Shown: piece by piece, positions 8,431-16,055 of the stretch
How positions within the stretch are numbered: position 1 is the first letter of the stretch
How the letters are laid out: each line of letters begins with the position of its first letter
Assembly: GCA_016208855.1 (NCBI GenBank)
Contig: JACQXF010000074.1
Span: 1 to 42,436 of the forward strand
Reading direction: 5' to 3'
DNA from: Nitrospirota bacterium
Lineage (GTDB): Bacteria > Nitrospirota > Thermodesulfovibrionia > UBA6902 > DSMQ01
DNA length: 42,436 nt
Made by a program: the position numbers and the translations under genes
The notes under the pieces: generated by a model
The model's database searches: none
What the model saw: the letters and a program-made list of their open reading frames with translations, nothing else
Told to the model about the DNA's origin: nothing

Positions 8431-9285
8431 GTGGGAAGGTACAGAAAAATATTAGTTGCCATTGACGGCTCTGAAACAAGCATGCATGCGCTCAGAGAAT
8501 CCTTTAAGCTTGCGCAGAATGAAGGAAGCTGGATTACAGTTGTGTGTGTTGCTCCTTCATACAGAGGCGACCTTGATATGACAGCAATAGGCAATGTCAT
8601 GGAGTCCATGAAGAAGCCATGTGAAAATGCGCTTCACAAGGCTCGTGAATTAGCAGAAAAAGACAGGGTTTTGATAAAAACTGTATGCGACGAAGGAGAC
8701 CCTCATGAGAGGATAGTTGATATTGCAGATGCGGAAAATTGTGATTTAATAGTCATGGGGAGAAGAGGCTTAAGGCGGCTTGAGAAGGTTCTTCTTGGAA
8801 GCGTAACAGCAAAGGTTATTGGTTATAGTAATACAGATGTCCTTGTTGTCCCAAGAGACACAGCAATTGGCTGGCAGAAGATACTTGTTGCCACTGACGG
8901 CTCAAAGTACAGCAAGGCAGCGACAGATGAGGCAATAGACTTTGCAAAATCCTATGGAGGGGACTTAAGCGTCTTATCTGTTGTGGATGTCCCGCCTGAG
9001 TTTTACGCAGAAGCCCCCCAGATGGTGGAAGACATGGTAAAAAAAGCAAAGGGCTATGCAGGAGATATAAAAAGACATGCAGAGGCATCAGGAGTAAAGG
9101 CAGAGGCGTTTGTCAGAGAGGCAGAGGCATACGAGGCAATAACTCAACTGTCAAAAGAGCAGGGCATAAATACCATTGTGATGGGCTCTCATGGAAGGAC
9201 CGGGTTAAGAAGACTCCTAATGGGAAGCGTCACAGAGAAGGTCATAGGCCACGCCCCCTGCCCTGTGCTTGTGGTAAAGTCATAA
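8431..9285 (+). CDS. tandem universal stress protein
   Basis: 284 residues from a GTG start (GGGAGGA upstream), two USP domains: about 1-142 and 147-284. The second has the ATP-binding pattern G-S-H-G-x9-GSV (GSHGRTGLRRLLMGSV) and the first a close version (GRRGLRRLEKVLLGSV). Both open with ILVA-DGS. It follows the TauE permease by two bases. ATP-binding USPs are cytoplasmic and often modulate transporters or stress metabolism. A terminator follows at 9303. Confidence 0.9.
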   Translation: MGRYRKILVAIDGSETSMHALRESFKLAQNEGSWITVVCVAPSYRGDLDMTAIGNVMESMKKPCENALHKARELAEKDRVLIKTVCDEGDPHERIVDIADAENCDLIVMGRRGLRRLEKVLLGSVTAKVIGYSNTDVLVVPRDTAIGWQKILVATDGSKYSKAATDEAIDFAKSYGGDLSVLSVVDVPPEFYAEAPQMVEDMVKKAKGYAGDIKRHAEASGVKAEAFVREAEAYEAITQLSKEQGINTIVMGSHGRTGLRRLLMGSVTEKVIGHAPCPVLVVKS

Positions 9286-9302
9286 AACATCATTCAAACT
9301 AT

Positions 9303-9335
9303 GCCCCTGAATTTTGCAGGGGCTTTCTTTTTTTC
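9303..9335 (+). terminator. rho-independent terminator after TauE/USP operon
   Basis: Stem GCCCCTG (9303-9309) pairs with CAGGGGC (9317-9323) around a 7-base loop, followed by a run of mostly T (9324-9335). It ends the operon 6308-9285. Confidence 0.88.
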
Positions 9336-9351
9336 TATTCAGTAGTGGTAA

Positions 9352-9357
9352 TATAAT
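9352..9357 (+). promoter_or_regulatory. -10 box (TATAAT) directly upstream of ATG
   Basis: A perfect TATAAT ends 5 bases before the ATG at 9363. No Shine-Dalgarno and no clear -35 is visible. The spacing suggests a leaderless transcript for the kinase gene (inference). Confidence 0.45.
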
Positions 9358-9362
9358 TCGCT

Positions 9363-10940
9363 ATGTCCCTCAAGAAAAAGATAGCCCTTAGTTTTGCCAT
9401 TACATCATCCATTATTGCTGTTTTGTTAGTCTTTGAATATCTAAACTTTATTGAGATCAAAAAAGAAATAAGATACCTTGAAATTACAGACACTATAAGA
9501 AGCAAATCCCTCCAATTACGAAGGCACGAGAAGAATTTTTTCCTATATCCGCTTCAAGCAAAAGAAGAGGCAGATGCAGTTCATCGTTATATTGATGAAC
9601 TGCTCCGAATAGTTAATGAGGCAGAACTGGTAAGCAGGACTGATAATTTAGAAAATCTTATTAATGAATACGCCGTAAGATTTAACAAAATAGAAAAACT
9701 AATAGAACAAATAACAGGCGAACTTAAAAAAATAGCAAAGCCGCATTCAAACTTTTCAAGATTCCTGCCATTAATAAAACTGACATTCATAGAACAGCCA
9801 CTGCAGACAGCAGTCTTTTTAGAGGATGCTGTTAATCTGCCTTCTAATCACCCGATTATTGACGGGTTAAAACATCTTGATACAGAAATAAATATTCTTA
9901 GAAAAAGCGGAGAGGATATAACAGTCATATCAAAAAACCTGGATAAAGTTGCAAGAGATAATGTTGAAAAGACAATATACGTATCGCAAGTGGCCCTTCT
10001 TGCCGTATTCCCTGTATTCTTAGTGGTAGGAATATTAACGCTTTTTGTTATATCCAGAAGCATAGTAAATCGTTTAAGGCTTCTTATGGATATTGTTGAG
10101 AAAACCGGGAAAGGATATTTCCAGCAGGTGACCGCATATTCAGGAAAATGGGGACATGATGAAGTCGGCGTGCTTATTAAAAATTTCAACAGCATGGAAG
10201 AACAACTTGTTTTAAGAGACAGCGAACTGGATAAAAAAAATAAAGAACTCCTTCAGTCAAAAAAGCTTGCGGCCATCGGAACTCTCGCGGCAGGCGTTGC
10301 CCACGAGCTCAATAACCCCCTGAACAATATCTATCTATCAGCGCAGGCGCTCAAAAAAGAGGCAGGCGAAAAATGTACTCCTTTTATGGCAGAGACCCTC
10401 AATGATATTGTAGGCCAGTCAATAAGGGTAAAAAAAATAGTCGGTGACCTTCTTGAATATGCGCGCGGGAAAGAGCCTCATATCAGAGAGATATATATCA
10501 ATGACGTGATAAGAAACGCATACAGTCTTTTGACAAGCGCATCGGATATGGAGCATATCAACTTCAACCTTAATACGGACAGGGATAAGGTAATAATAAA
10601 CGCAGATCCTGAGCAGATGGAGAGGGTCTTTATCAATCTCTTCAGTAACGCCGTTGAGGCGATGAACGGCAAGGGAGATATTATAGTCACCGTGTCTGAG
10701 GAGGCAGGTTCTGTTAAGATATGGGTGTCTGACACAGGCAGAGGGATAAAACCAGGGGACATGGAGAATATCTTTGAGCCGTTTTTCACCACCAAGGACA
10801 AAGGCACAGGCCTCGGACTTGCCATCGTATATAATATCATCGCCAGACATAAGGGAAGGATAATGGTTGAGAGTATGGAGGGGCAGGGCGCTACATTCTT
10901 CATCGCCCTGCCAAAAAGAGAGCATGACAATGCCATTTAA
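9363..10940 (+). CDS. membrane sensor histidine kinase with HAMP (second system)
   Basis: 525 residues. Membrane helices at about 9-29 and 208-230 bracket a helical periplasmic domain with LRRHEKNFFLY (52-62). HAMP follows, then HisKA with H314 in GVAHELNNPLNN, then HATPase with NLFSNAVEA, DTGRGI and GTGLGL. It is paralogous to the kinase at 4481-5929. Its stop overlaps the start of the sigma-54 regulator that follows, so the two form a two-component system. No ribosome-binding site is visible and a TATAAT lies right upstream. The position between two TauE/USP gene clusters suggests that it controls them; the signal is unknown. Confidence 0.9.
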   Translation: MSLKKKIALSFAITSSIIAVLLVFEYLNFIEIKKEIRYLEITDTIRSKSLQLRRHEKNFFLYPLQAKEEADAVHRYIDELLRIVNEAELVSRTDNLENLINEYAVRFNKIEKLIEQITGELKKIAKPHSNFSRFLPLIKLTFIEQPLQTAVFLEDAVNLPSNHPIIDGLKHLDTEINILRKSGEDITVISKNLDKVARDNVEKTIYVSQVALLAVFPVFLVVGILTLFVISRSIVNRLRLLMDIVEKTGKGYFQQVTAYSGKWGHDEVGVLIKNFNSMEEQLVLRDSELDKKNKELLQSKKLAAIGTLAAGVAHELNNPLNNIYLSAQALKKEAGEKCTPFMAETLNDIVGQSIRVKKIVGDLLEYARGKEPHIREIYINDVIRNAYSLLTSASDMEHINFNLNTDRDKVIINADPEQMERVFINLFSNAVEAMNGKGDIIVTVSEEAGSVKIWVSDTGRGIKPGDMENIFEPFFTTKDKGTGLGLAIVYNIIARHKGRIMVESMEGQGATFFIALPKREHDNAI

Positions 10941-12279
10941 GATACTCATAGCTGAAGACGAAGAGATAACCCTGAAGCACCTTATTCATTCGCTGATGCA
11001 GGAAGGCTACGATGTCACAGGCACAGCCAGCGGGCAGGATGCGTTTGAAAAGCTAAAGGACGGCTCTTTTGATGTGCTTATCACAGATATAAAAATGCCA
11101 GGCATAAATGGCATTGAGCTTCTTGAAAAGGCGAAAGAGGCAGCCCCTGACCTTGCCGTTATCATCATAACAGGTTTTGGCAGCGTAAGCTCTGCTGTAG
11201 AGGCAATGAGAAAAGGCGCATACGACTATATAACAAAACCTTTTGAGCTTGATGAAATTGTTATAAAGGTAAAACAGCTCTGCGAACAAAAGACTTTAAA
11301 GAAAGAAAACACCGCGCTGAGAACATTCCTTGGAATAGACAAAAAGGTCTCAATTATTGCAAAGAGCAAAAGCATGAATGATATATTAAGCCTCGCAGAA
11401 AATATTAAAGGCTCCGACTGCAATGTCCTGCTCACAGGCGAGACAGGGGTCGGCAAGAGCCTCTTGGCAAAGATAATACATTTCACAAGCAAAAGACAGA
11501 ACATGCCTTTTCTCTCTGTTAACTGTGCTACATTTACCGAAGAACTCCTTGCCAGCGAACTCTTTGGCCATGAAAGAGGCGCCTTCACAGGAGCTATGAG
11601 GACAAAGCAGGGGCTTGTGGAGATAGCGGACACAGGCACATTGTTCCTTGATGAGATTGCAGAGATGACGCCTAATCTTCAGGCAAAGCTTCTTAAGGTA
11701 ATAGAGGATGGCGAATTCTTCAGGGTCGGAGGGACAAGACCTATACATGTAGATGTGAGGTTTATTGCAGCAACAAACCAGCATGTAAGGACTGCCATAG
11801 CCAGCGGGAAGTTTAGGGAAGACCTTTATTACAGGCTCAATGTCATGGAGATATTTATACCGCCTCTTAGGGAACGTCCGGATGACATAGCGCCCCTCAG
11901 TGAATATTTCCTTCAGAAGCATATTCCAAAATCAAATAAAAAGATAAAAGGCCTCACAAAAGAGGCAATGAATATACTGAAGGACTACAGTTTTCCGGGT
12001 AATGTAAGAGAGCTTGAAAATATAATAGAAAGGGCGATAATTCTTGAAAAAAGCAATTTCATAACGTCTGAGAGCCTGCCGCAGGGCATCAGGGCATTCC
12101 ACATTGAGACAATAGACCCTCATAATATCAAATCCCTTGATGATCTCAGCAAAGAATACGCAGAACGGGTCATTGAACTCTTCGGCGGCAACAAATCAAA
12201 GGCGGCCGACGCCCTCGGCATATCGCGAACAAGCCTTTGGAGAATTCTCAAAGAAGACGAAACTGCTGATACGGGGTAA
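10924..12279 (+). CDS. sigma-54-dependent response regulator (second system)
   Basis: 451 residues. The start is the ATG at 10924, overlapping the kinase stop; longer in-frame extension into the kinase is not credible, and ATG 10930 is an alternative. The receiver domain has E11/D12 and phospho-acceptor D55 (ITDIKMPG). The AAA+ domain has Walker A GETGVGKS and the sigma-54 contact loop GAFTGA. The Fis-type helix-turn-helix has NKSKAADALGISRTSLWR. It should activate sigma-54 promoters such as the one found 130 bases downstream (12409-12424). It is a paralogue of the regulator at 2994-4352. Confidence 0.93.
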   Translation: MTMPFKILIAEDEEITLKHLIHSLMQEGYDVTGTASGQDAFEKLKDGSFDVLITDIKMPGINGIELLEKAKEAAPDLAVIIITGFGSVSSAVEAMRKGAYDYITKPFELDEIVIKVKQLCEQKTLKKENTALRTFLGIDKKVSIIAKSKSMNDILSLAENIKGSDCNVLLTGETGVGKSLLAKIIHFTSKRQNMPFLSVNCATFTEELLASELFGHERGAFTGAMRTKQGLVEIADTGTLFLDEIAEMTPNLQAKLLKVIEDGEFFRVGGTRPIHVDVRFIAATNQHVRTAIASGKFREDLYYRLNVMEIFIPPLRERPDDIAPLSEYFLQKHIPKSNKKIKGLTKEAMNILKDYSFPGNVRELENIIERAIILEKSNFITSESLPQGIRAFHIETIDPHNIKSLDDLSKEYAERVIELFGGNKSKAADALGISRTSLWRILKEDETADTG

Positions 12280-12408
12280 GCAATTCACTTAGCCGTTTCA
12301 ACTGTTCACACTGATTATTCCGTACTACCGTTCACCTCTGTTTAAACCTGAAACACAAAAATATTTGTCCCTCTTAGAAGTATCTAAACAAATCAAATAG
12401 TTATCTTC

Positions 12409-12424
12409 TGGCACTTCTCTTGCT
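12409..12424 (+). promoter_or_regulatory. sigma-54 promoter upstream of USP-type gene
   Basis: TGGCAC-N5-TTGCT matches the -24/-12 consensus (TGGCAC-N5-TTGCW) throughout. Predicted transcription would begin around 12434, only about 5 bases before the ATG at 12439. It lies just after a sigma-54 activator gene, so that activator is the natural candidate regulator. Confidence 0.75.
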
Positions 12425-12438
12425 TTTCATAAGCCATT

Positions 12439-12939
12439 ATGAACGGGTTGAGAAAAAGGCATATCTTATTTGTCGCATATTCAGGGGAAGACATCTACGA
12501 GGGATTCTCGTATGCCCTTGACCTTGCAAGAACAATGGATAAGAAGATAACCGTCTTGATACTCCGCAAAAAGCCATCTACAGAAAGGTTTGATGATTTG
12601 ATGACAGCCGTGACATTTGCAGAGGCAAATGAGCACGAGGTTGCTCGGGCTGTGATGGCAGGAGATCTCAGAAAGCTTAACGCTGTCTCCGACATGGATG
12701 CATCGCATTTTGCAGCAAAAGGCGCAGATATGGGCATCGCAGTAGATGTTTATGAGGCAGCAGGCATCGCCATGTCCGCCATAAAAGAGGCAATCAAAAG
12801 AAATACCTCTATAGACATGATAATACTGAGTCCTGCTGTTACAGAAAACGGCGGCATCTCTGCGAAGGAACTAAGCCTCCTTGTTAAGAAAGCCTCAAGA
12901 CCCGTGGTGACAATGAGCAGACATGCCCTGTCAGCCTAA
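12439..12939 (+). CDS. USP-like protein with internal AFAEANE motif
   Basis: 166 residues. A USP-type first strand (HILFVAYSG), helix and second strand (KITVLIL) are followed by the shared motif FDDLMTAVTFAEANEHEVAR (51-70). The last strands of a USP fold follow (DMIILSP, RPVVTMS). There is no G-x2-G-x9-GS ATP motif. The motif thus sits inside the fold here but at the N-terminus in 6618-7085. It is preceded by a sigma-54 promoter with almost no leader, and followed by TauE copy 2 and its partners (29-base gap with GAGGAGG). Probably a dedicated signalling component of the permease operon (inference). Confidence 0.7.
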   Translation: MNGLRKRHILFVAYSGEDIYEGFSYALDLARTMDKKITVLILRKKPSTERFDDLMTAVTFAEANEHEVARAVMAGDLRKLNAVSDMDASHFAAKGADMGIAVDVYEAAGIAMSAIKEAIKRNTSIDMIILSPAVTENGGISAKELSLLVKKASRPVVTMSRHALSA

Positions 12940-12968
12940 AAAAAATAAAAAAAGAGGAGGAATCTTAG

Positions 12969-13874
12969 ATGTATTTTTATCTGCCGGTGGCTTTAACAAG
13001 CATTAATATCTTGATGCCTATTGGATTGGGGCTTGCAGTCGGGCTGCTTTCAGGACTTTTTGGCGTGGGTGGAGGCTTTCTAATGACGCCTCTTCTTATT
13101 ATGATGGGCATACCTTCAACAGTGGCTGCTGCAACTGATTCCAACCAGATAGTCGCAGCATCTACATCAGGGACATATGCTCACTGGAAAGTTGGCAATG
13201 TGGATTTCAAGATGGGACTGCATCTTCTTATAGGCGGATTCATCGGGGGGCTTTTCGGGGTGCAGGCGATAAAGATCCTCAAGGAAATGGGCAATGCTGA
13301 TTTTGTGATTAAGATGACCTATGTATTGATGCTCGGAATAGTCGGAACATATATGCTGATAGAAAGCCTCCAGAGCAAAAAGAAAAACAGGACAGAAGAG
13401 GAAGAGTCTGTTCTTGTCAGGTTTCTTAAATCACTGCCCCTTCAGACTGATTACCAAAAATCAGGCGTCACACATTCTGCGCTTGTGCCGATTGCATTCG
13501 GAGGTTTTGTTGGAATACTTGCCGCTATAATGGGCGTAGGCGGCGGATTCCTGATGGTTCCAGTAATGGTCTATATCCTTAGAATGCCGATGCATGTGGT
13601 GGTTGGAACAAGCCTTTTTCAGATACTCTTTAACTGCATAGAGGTTACATTCCTTCAGGCATATACAAACCATAATGTTGACTTTATACTTGCTGTGCTC
13701 TTATTGCTGGGCTCAACAGTAGGCGCTCAGGTCGGAGCGGTGTTTGGAAGGAAATTGAAAGGAGAGCAGCTTAAGATAATACTTGCCTGCATAGTCCTTG
13801 TTGTAACTGTGAAGATAATCTTTGAGCTTACGCTGACCCCGTCCCAGCTTTTATCTCAGGCAGGAGGACACTAA
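12969..13874 (+). CDS. TauE/SafE family anion permease (copy 2)
   Basis: 301 residues, eight or nine membrane helices. Two glycine-rich family repeats are clear: LLSGLFGVGGGFLMTPLL (about 24-41) and its second-half counterpart LAAIMGVGGGFLMVPVM (about 183-199). Asparagine in ATDSNQIVAAS after the first repeat is typical. The start ATG has GAGGAGG upstream. The family exports sulfite, thiosulfate-type or organosulfonate anions across the inner membrane; the substrate is not determined. The gene following it encodes a TauE-associated membrane protein, then USPs. Confidence 0.88.
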   Translation: MYFYLPVALTSINILMPIGLGLAVGLLSGLFGVGGGFLMTPLLIMMGIPSTVAAATDSNQIVAASTSGTYAHWKVGNVDFKMGLHLLIGGFIGGLFGVQAIKILKEMGNADFVIKMTYVLMLGIVGTYMLIESLQSKKKNRTEEEESVLVRFLKSLPLQTDYQKSGVTHSALVPIAFGGFVGILAAIMGVGGGFLMVPVMVYILRMPMHVVVGTSLFQILFNCIEVTFLQAYTNHNVDFILAVLLLLGSTVGAQVGAVFGRKLKGEQLKIILACIVLVVTVKIIFELTLTPSQLLSQAGGH

Positions 13875-13875
13875 G

Positions 13876-14676
13876 GTGAATTTCAAATTGCAAATTTCAA
13901 AATTTAAAATTACAGCTTTTCTTTTCATCTGCTGCTCTGCTGCTCTGCTGCTCTGCTGCGCTGTTTCATCTGCTGAACTTACAATGGATGCAAACCATGA
14001 CCATATAAATATAGACTTCTTTTATCACGGCAGCGAGGTCTCTGTAAAAGGTAGCGCTGCCGCAGGATCAGAATTGATTGTCAAAATAGCCTCGCAGGAC
14101 GGGCATCAAATATTGAAGAAGAAGGGAAAGGCAGCAGGATTCCTCTGGATGAATGTGGGAGAATTGAAGTTTGAACATACGCCAAGCCTTTACCTCATCG
14201 CCGGTACGAAAAACCCTGATGATACCATTGATAGGGAAGAGATGGACAGGCATGTAATCGGGTATCAGGCGCTTGAAAGACACGTTGAAATAAACCCTGT
14301 CGCTAATGCAGATGAAAAGACAAGATGGTTTCAGGAATTTGTAAAGTTCAAGGAGTCATCAAATTTATATGCTGTAATTCATGAAACAATTTTCACCTCG
14401 GTAAATGGCAACAGACAAGATTACTCCATAAAATTTGCCTGGCCGTATCAGGCGGCTCCGGGTGATTATGAGGTTACGGTCTATGCAGTAAGAGACAGAA
14501 AGATTACGGAGACCGCATCCAAAAATGTAGTAGTTGAGCAGGTGGGCATTGTAAAAAGCCTTGCGGATATGGCAAAAAATAACGGAGCACTATACGGCAT
14601 TGTCTCAATTGTCATAGCTTTGGGAGCAGGCTTTGGCGTGGGCATGATATTCAGGAAAGGCGGAGGAGCGCATTAA
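13876..14676 (+). CDS. TIGR02186-like membrane-anchored protein beside TauE
   Basis: 266 residues from GTG (AGGAGG upstream). An N-terminal signal peptide (about 10-33), an extracytoplasmic beta-rich domain and one C-terminal membrane helix (about 238-260) match the putative transmembrane protein family (TIGR02186/PF09608 type) usually encoded next to TauE permeases. IDFFYHGSEVSVKG near the mature N-terminus is characteristic. Two repeats sit in its first 30 codons: a NFKLQISKFKI-coding AT-rich repeat, and four copies of the octamer CTGCTGCT coding the signal peptide core. Octamer slippage would shift the frame. Stop overlaps the next ATG by one base. Confidence 0.78.
   Translation: MNFKLQISKFKITAFLFICCSAALLLCCAVSSAELTMDANHDHINIDFFYHGSEVSVKGSAAAGSELIVKIASQDGHQILKKKGKAAGFLWMNVGELKFEHTPSLYLIAGTKNPDDTIDREEMDRHVIGYQALERHVEINPVANADEKTRWFQEFVKFKESSNLYAVIHETIFTSVNGNRQDYSIKFAWPYQAAPGDYEVTVYAVRDRKITETASKNVVVEQVGIVKSLADMAKNNGALYGIVSIVIALGAGFGVGMIFRKGGGAH
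13879..13911. repeat. AT-rich tandem word repeat inside a start region
   Basis: Imperfect copies of AATTTCAAA/TTGCAAATTT give a self-complementary AT-rich stretch that encodes NFKLQISKFKI. It resembles the other low-complexity palindromic elements and supplies codons 2-12 of the TauE-associated protein. Confidence 0.55.
13929..13963. repeat. octamer tandem repeat (CTGCTGCT x4) in signal peptide
   Basis: Three exact copies of CTGCTGCT and one with a final G, then CTG. They encode the hydrophobic core of the signal peptide of the TauE-associated protein. Since 8 is not a multiple of 3, gain or loss of one unit would abolish the protein. Confidence 0.75.
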
Positions 14677-15533
14677 TGTATAAGAATATAGTAGTTGCAT
14701 TTGACGGCTCAGAATTCAGCAAGGCTGCGCTTATAGAGTCAGCAAATAGGATAAAGAGGCACGGCGGAAAGCTCACTATTGTTCATGCAGTTTTTTTTGA
14801 TGAGGAAGAATTTACCCTTGCGCCTGAGCAGAGAGAAAAGAGATTTGGCATCGGCAAAAAACTTTGCGCTCTCGCGAAAGAGACAATATCTGATGAATTC
14901 GGCATAGAGGTTGAAGCCATGTCCTGCGAGGGAGAGCCGCCTGATGTGGTAGTTGAGATTGCAGATGAAAAAAATGCAGACCTCATTGCTATGGGAACAT
15001 ATGGAAGAAGAGGATTAAGGCGCATGATAATGGGCAGCGTTACAGCAAAGGTAATTACAAACTCACCCTGCGATGTGCTTGTGGTGAAGAGGCCATGCAG
15101 TGAATGCACAGGAGAATATAAATCCATAATGGTTCCATTTGACGGCTCTGAATACAGTAAAAAGGCGCTTGAGCGCGCCTGCAAGTTGTCAAAGGCTGAC
15201 GAAGCAGAGGTGACGGTTCTTTATGTAATCCCGCGTTATGAGGAGATGGTTGAGTTTTTTAAAACCGCCGCTATTAAAGAGAGTCTCTCACATGAAGCAC
15301 AGAAAATAATTGACAAGGCGCAGAAGACAGCATCGTCCTGCGGCATATCAATAGCCGCAATGATTCAGGAAGGCAACGCAGGGGATAAGATTATAGAAAT
15401 TGCCAATAGCATGAAACATGACCTGATAGTTATGGGCACATACGGCTGGAAGGGCATTAACAGGGCTATTATGGGCAGCTCTACGCAAAGGGTGATCATG
15501 AACGCCTCCTGCCCTGTCCTAACGGTGAAATAA
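14676..15533 (+). CDS. tandem universal stress protein
   Basis: 285 residues, two USP domains (about 1-141 and 147-285). Each has an IVVAFDGS/IMVPFDGS opening and an ATP-binding pattern: GTYGRRGLRRMIMGSV in the first and GTYGWKGINRAIMGSS in the second. The start overlaps the preceding stop, and the next USP begins 2 bases after its stop, so it belongs to the TauE copy 2 operon. A 4-cysteine stretch around the domain junction (RPCSEC) is unusual and might bind metal or react to redox (inference). Confidence 0.9.
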   Translation: MYKNIVVAFDGSEFSKAALIESANRIKRHGGKLTIVHAVFFDEEEFTLAPEQREKRFGIGKKLCALAKETISDEFGIEVEAMSCEGEPPDVVVEIADEKNADLIAMGTYGRRGLRRMIMGSVTAKVITNSPCDVLVVKRPCSECTGEYKSIMVPFDGSEYSKKALERACKLSKADEAEVTVLYVIPRYEEMVEFFKTAAIKESLSHEAQKIIDKAQKTASSCGISIAAMIQEGNAGDKIIEIANSMKHDLIVMGTYGWKGINRAIMGSSTQRVIMNASCPVLTVK

Positions 15534-15535
15534 GG

Positions 15536-15958
15536 GTGAAGGGATACCGGAAGATACTTATTGCAGTAAACGGCTCTCACGAAGTCCTCAGGCAGGGCTT
15601 AAGGTTAGCCCATGATGAGAAGTGCTGGGTTACGGTTATAAAAGTAATCCCTTCCTATGAAGGCGACCTAAATCTGACTGCAGTTAAAAATATTGAAGAC
15701 GCGCTGAATAGCGGGATGCAACGGGCTGTCAATGATATGAAAGATATTGCAAAGTCGGAAAGAGCCATGATAAAAACAAGGATAGAAGAGGGCGAGATTC
15801 ATAGAAAGATCTTAGAAGCGGCTAAAGAAGAGGATTGCGACATTATTATCATGGGAGCAAACAGAAAGAAGAGATTTATTGGAAGATTATTCGGAGACAA
15901 TGTTGTGGAAAAGGTTGTCAACAACGCCCCCTGCCCCGTGCTCGTGGTAAAGGCATAA
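15536..15958 (+). CDS. single-domain universal stress protein
   Basis: 140 residues from GTG. USP fold with opening ILIAVNGS and closing CPVLVVKA. The ATP motif is degenerate (GANRKKRFIGRLFGDN instead of G-x2-G-x9-G-S), so nucleotide binding is doubtful. It resembles the first domain of the tandem USP at 8431-9285 (both contain PSY-x-GDL-x-xTA). It is the last gene of the 12439-15958 operon, followed by a terminator. Confidence 0.85.
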   Translation: MKGYRKILIAVNGSHEVLRQGLRLAHDEKCWVTVIKVIPSYEGDLNLTAVKNIEDALNSGMQRAVNDMKDIAKSERAMIKTRIEEGEIHRKILEAAKEEDCDIIIMGANRKKRFIGRLFGDNVVEKVVNNAPCPVLVVKA

Positions 15959-15981
15959 GAATATATACTCAGAAACTAAAC

Positions 15982-16008
15982 AAAAAGGCAACTTATGACT
16001 GCCTTTTT
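15982..16008 (+). terminator. rho-independent terminator after USP operon
   Basis: AAAAAGGCA (15982-15990) pairs with TGCCTTTTT (16000-16008) around a 9-base loop. The right arm ends in a T run. Confidence 0.8.
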
Positions 16009-16042
16009 GTGCATTTGATAAGCATAAAATGGGTTGAGTTGA

Positions 16043-16048
16043 TATAAT
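16043..16048 (+). promoter_or_regulatory. -10 box (TATAAT) directly upstream of ATG
   Basis: Perfect TATAAT ends 7 bases before the antiporter ATG at 16056, without a Shine-Dalgarno. The spacing puts transcription start on or next to the ATG, suggesting a leaderless message (inference). Confidence 0.45.
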
Positions 16049-16055
16049 ATTTTTC

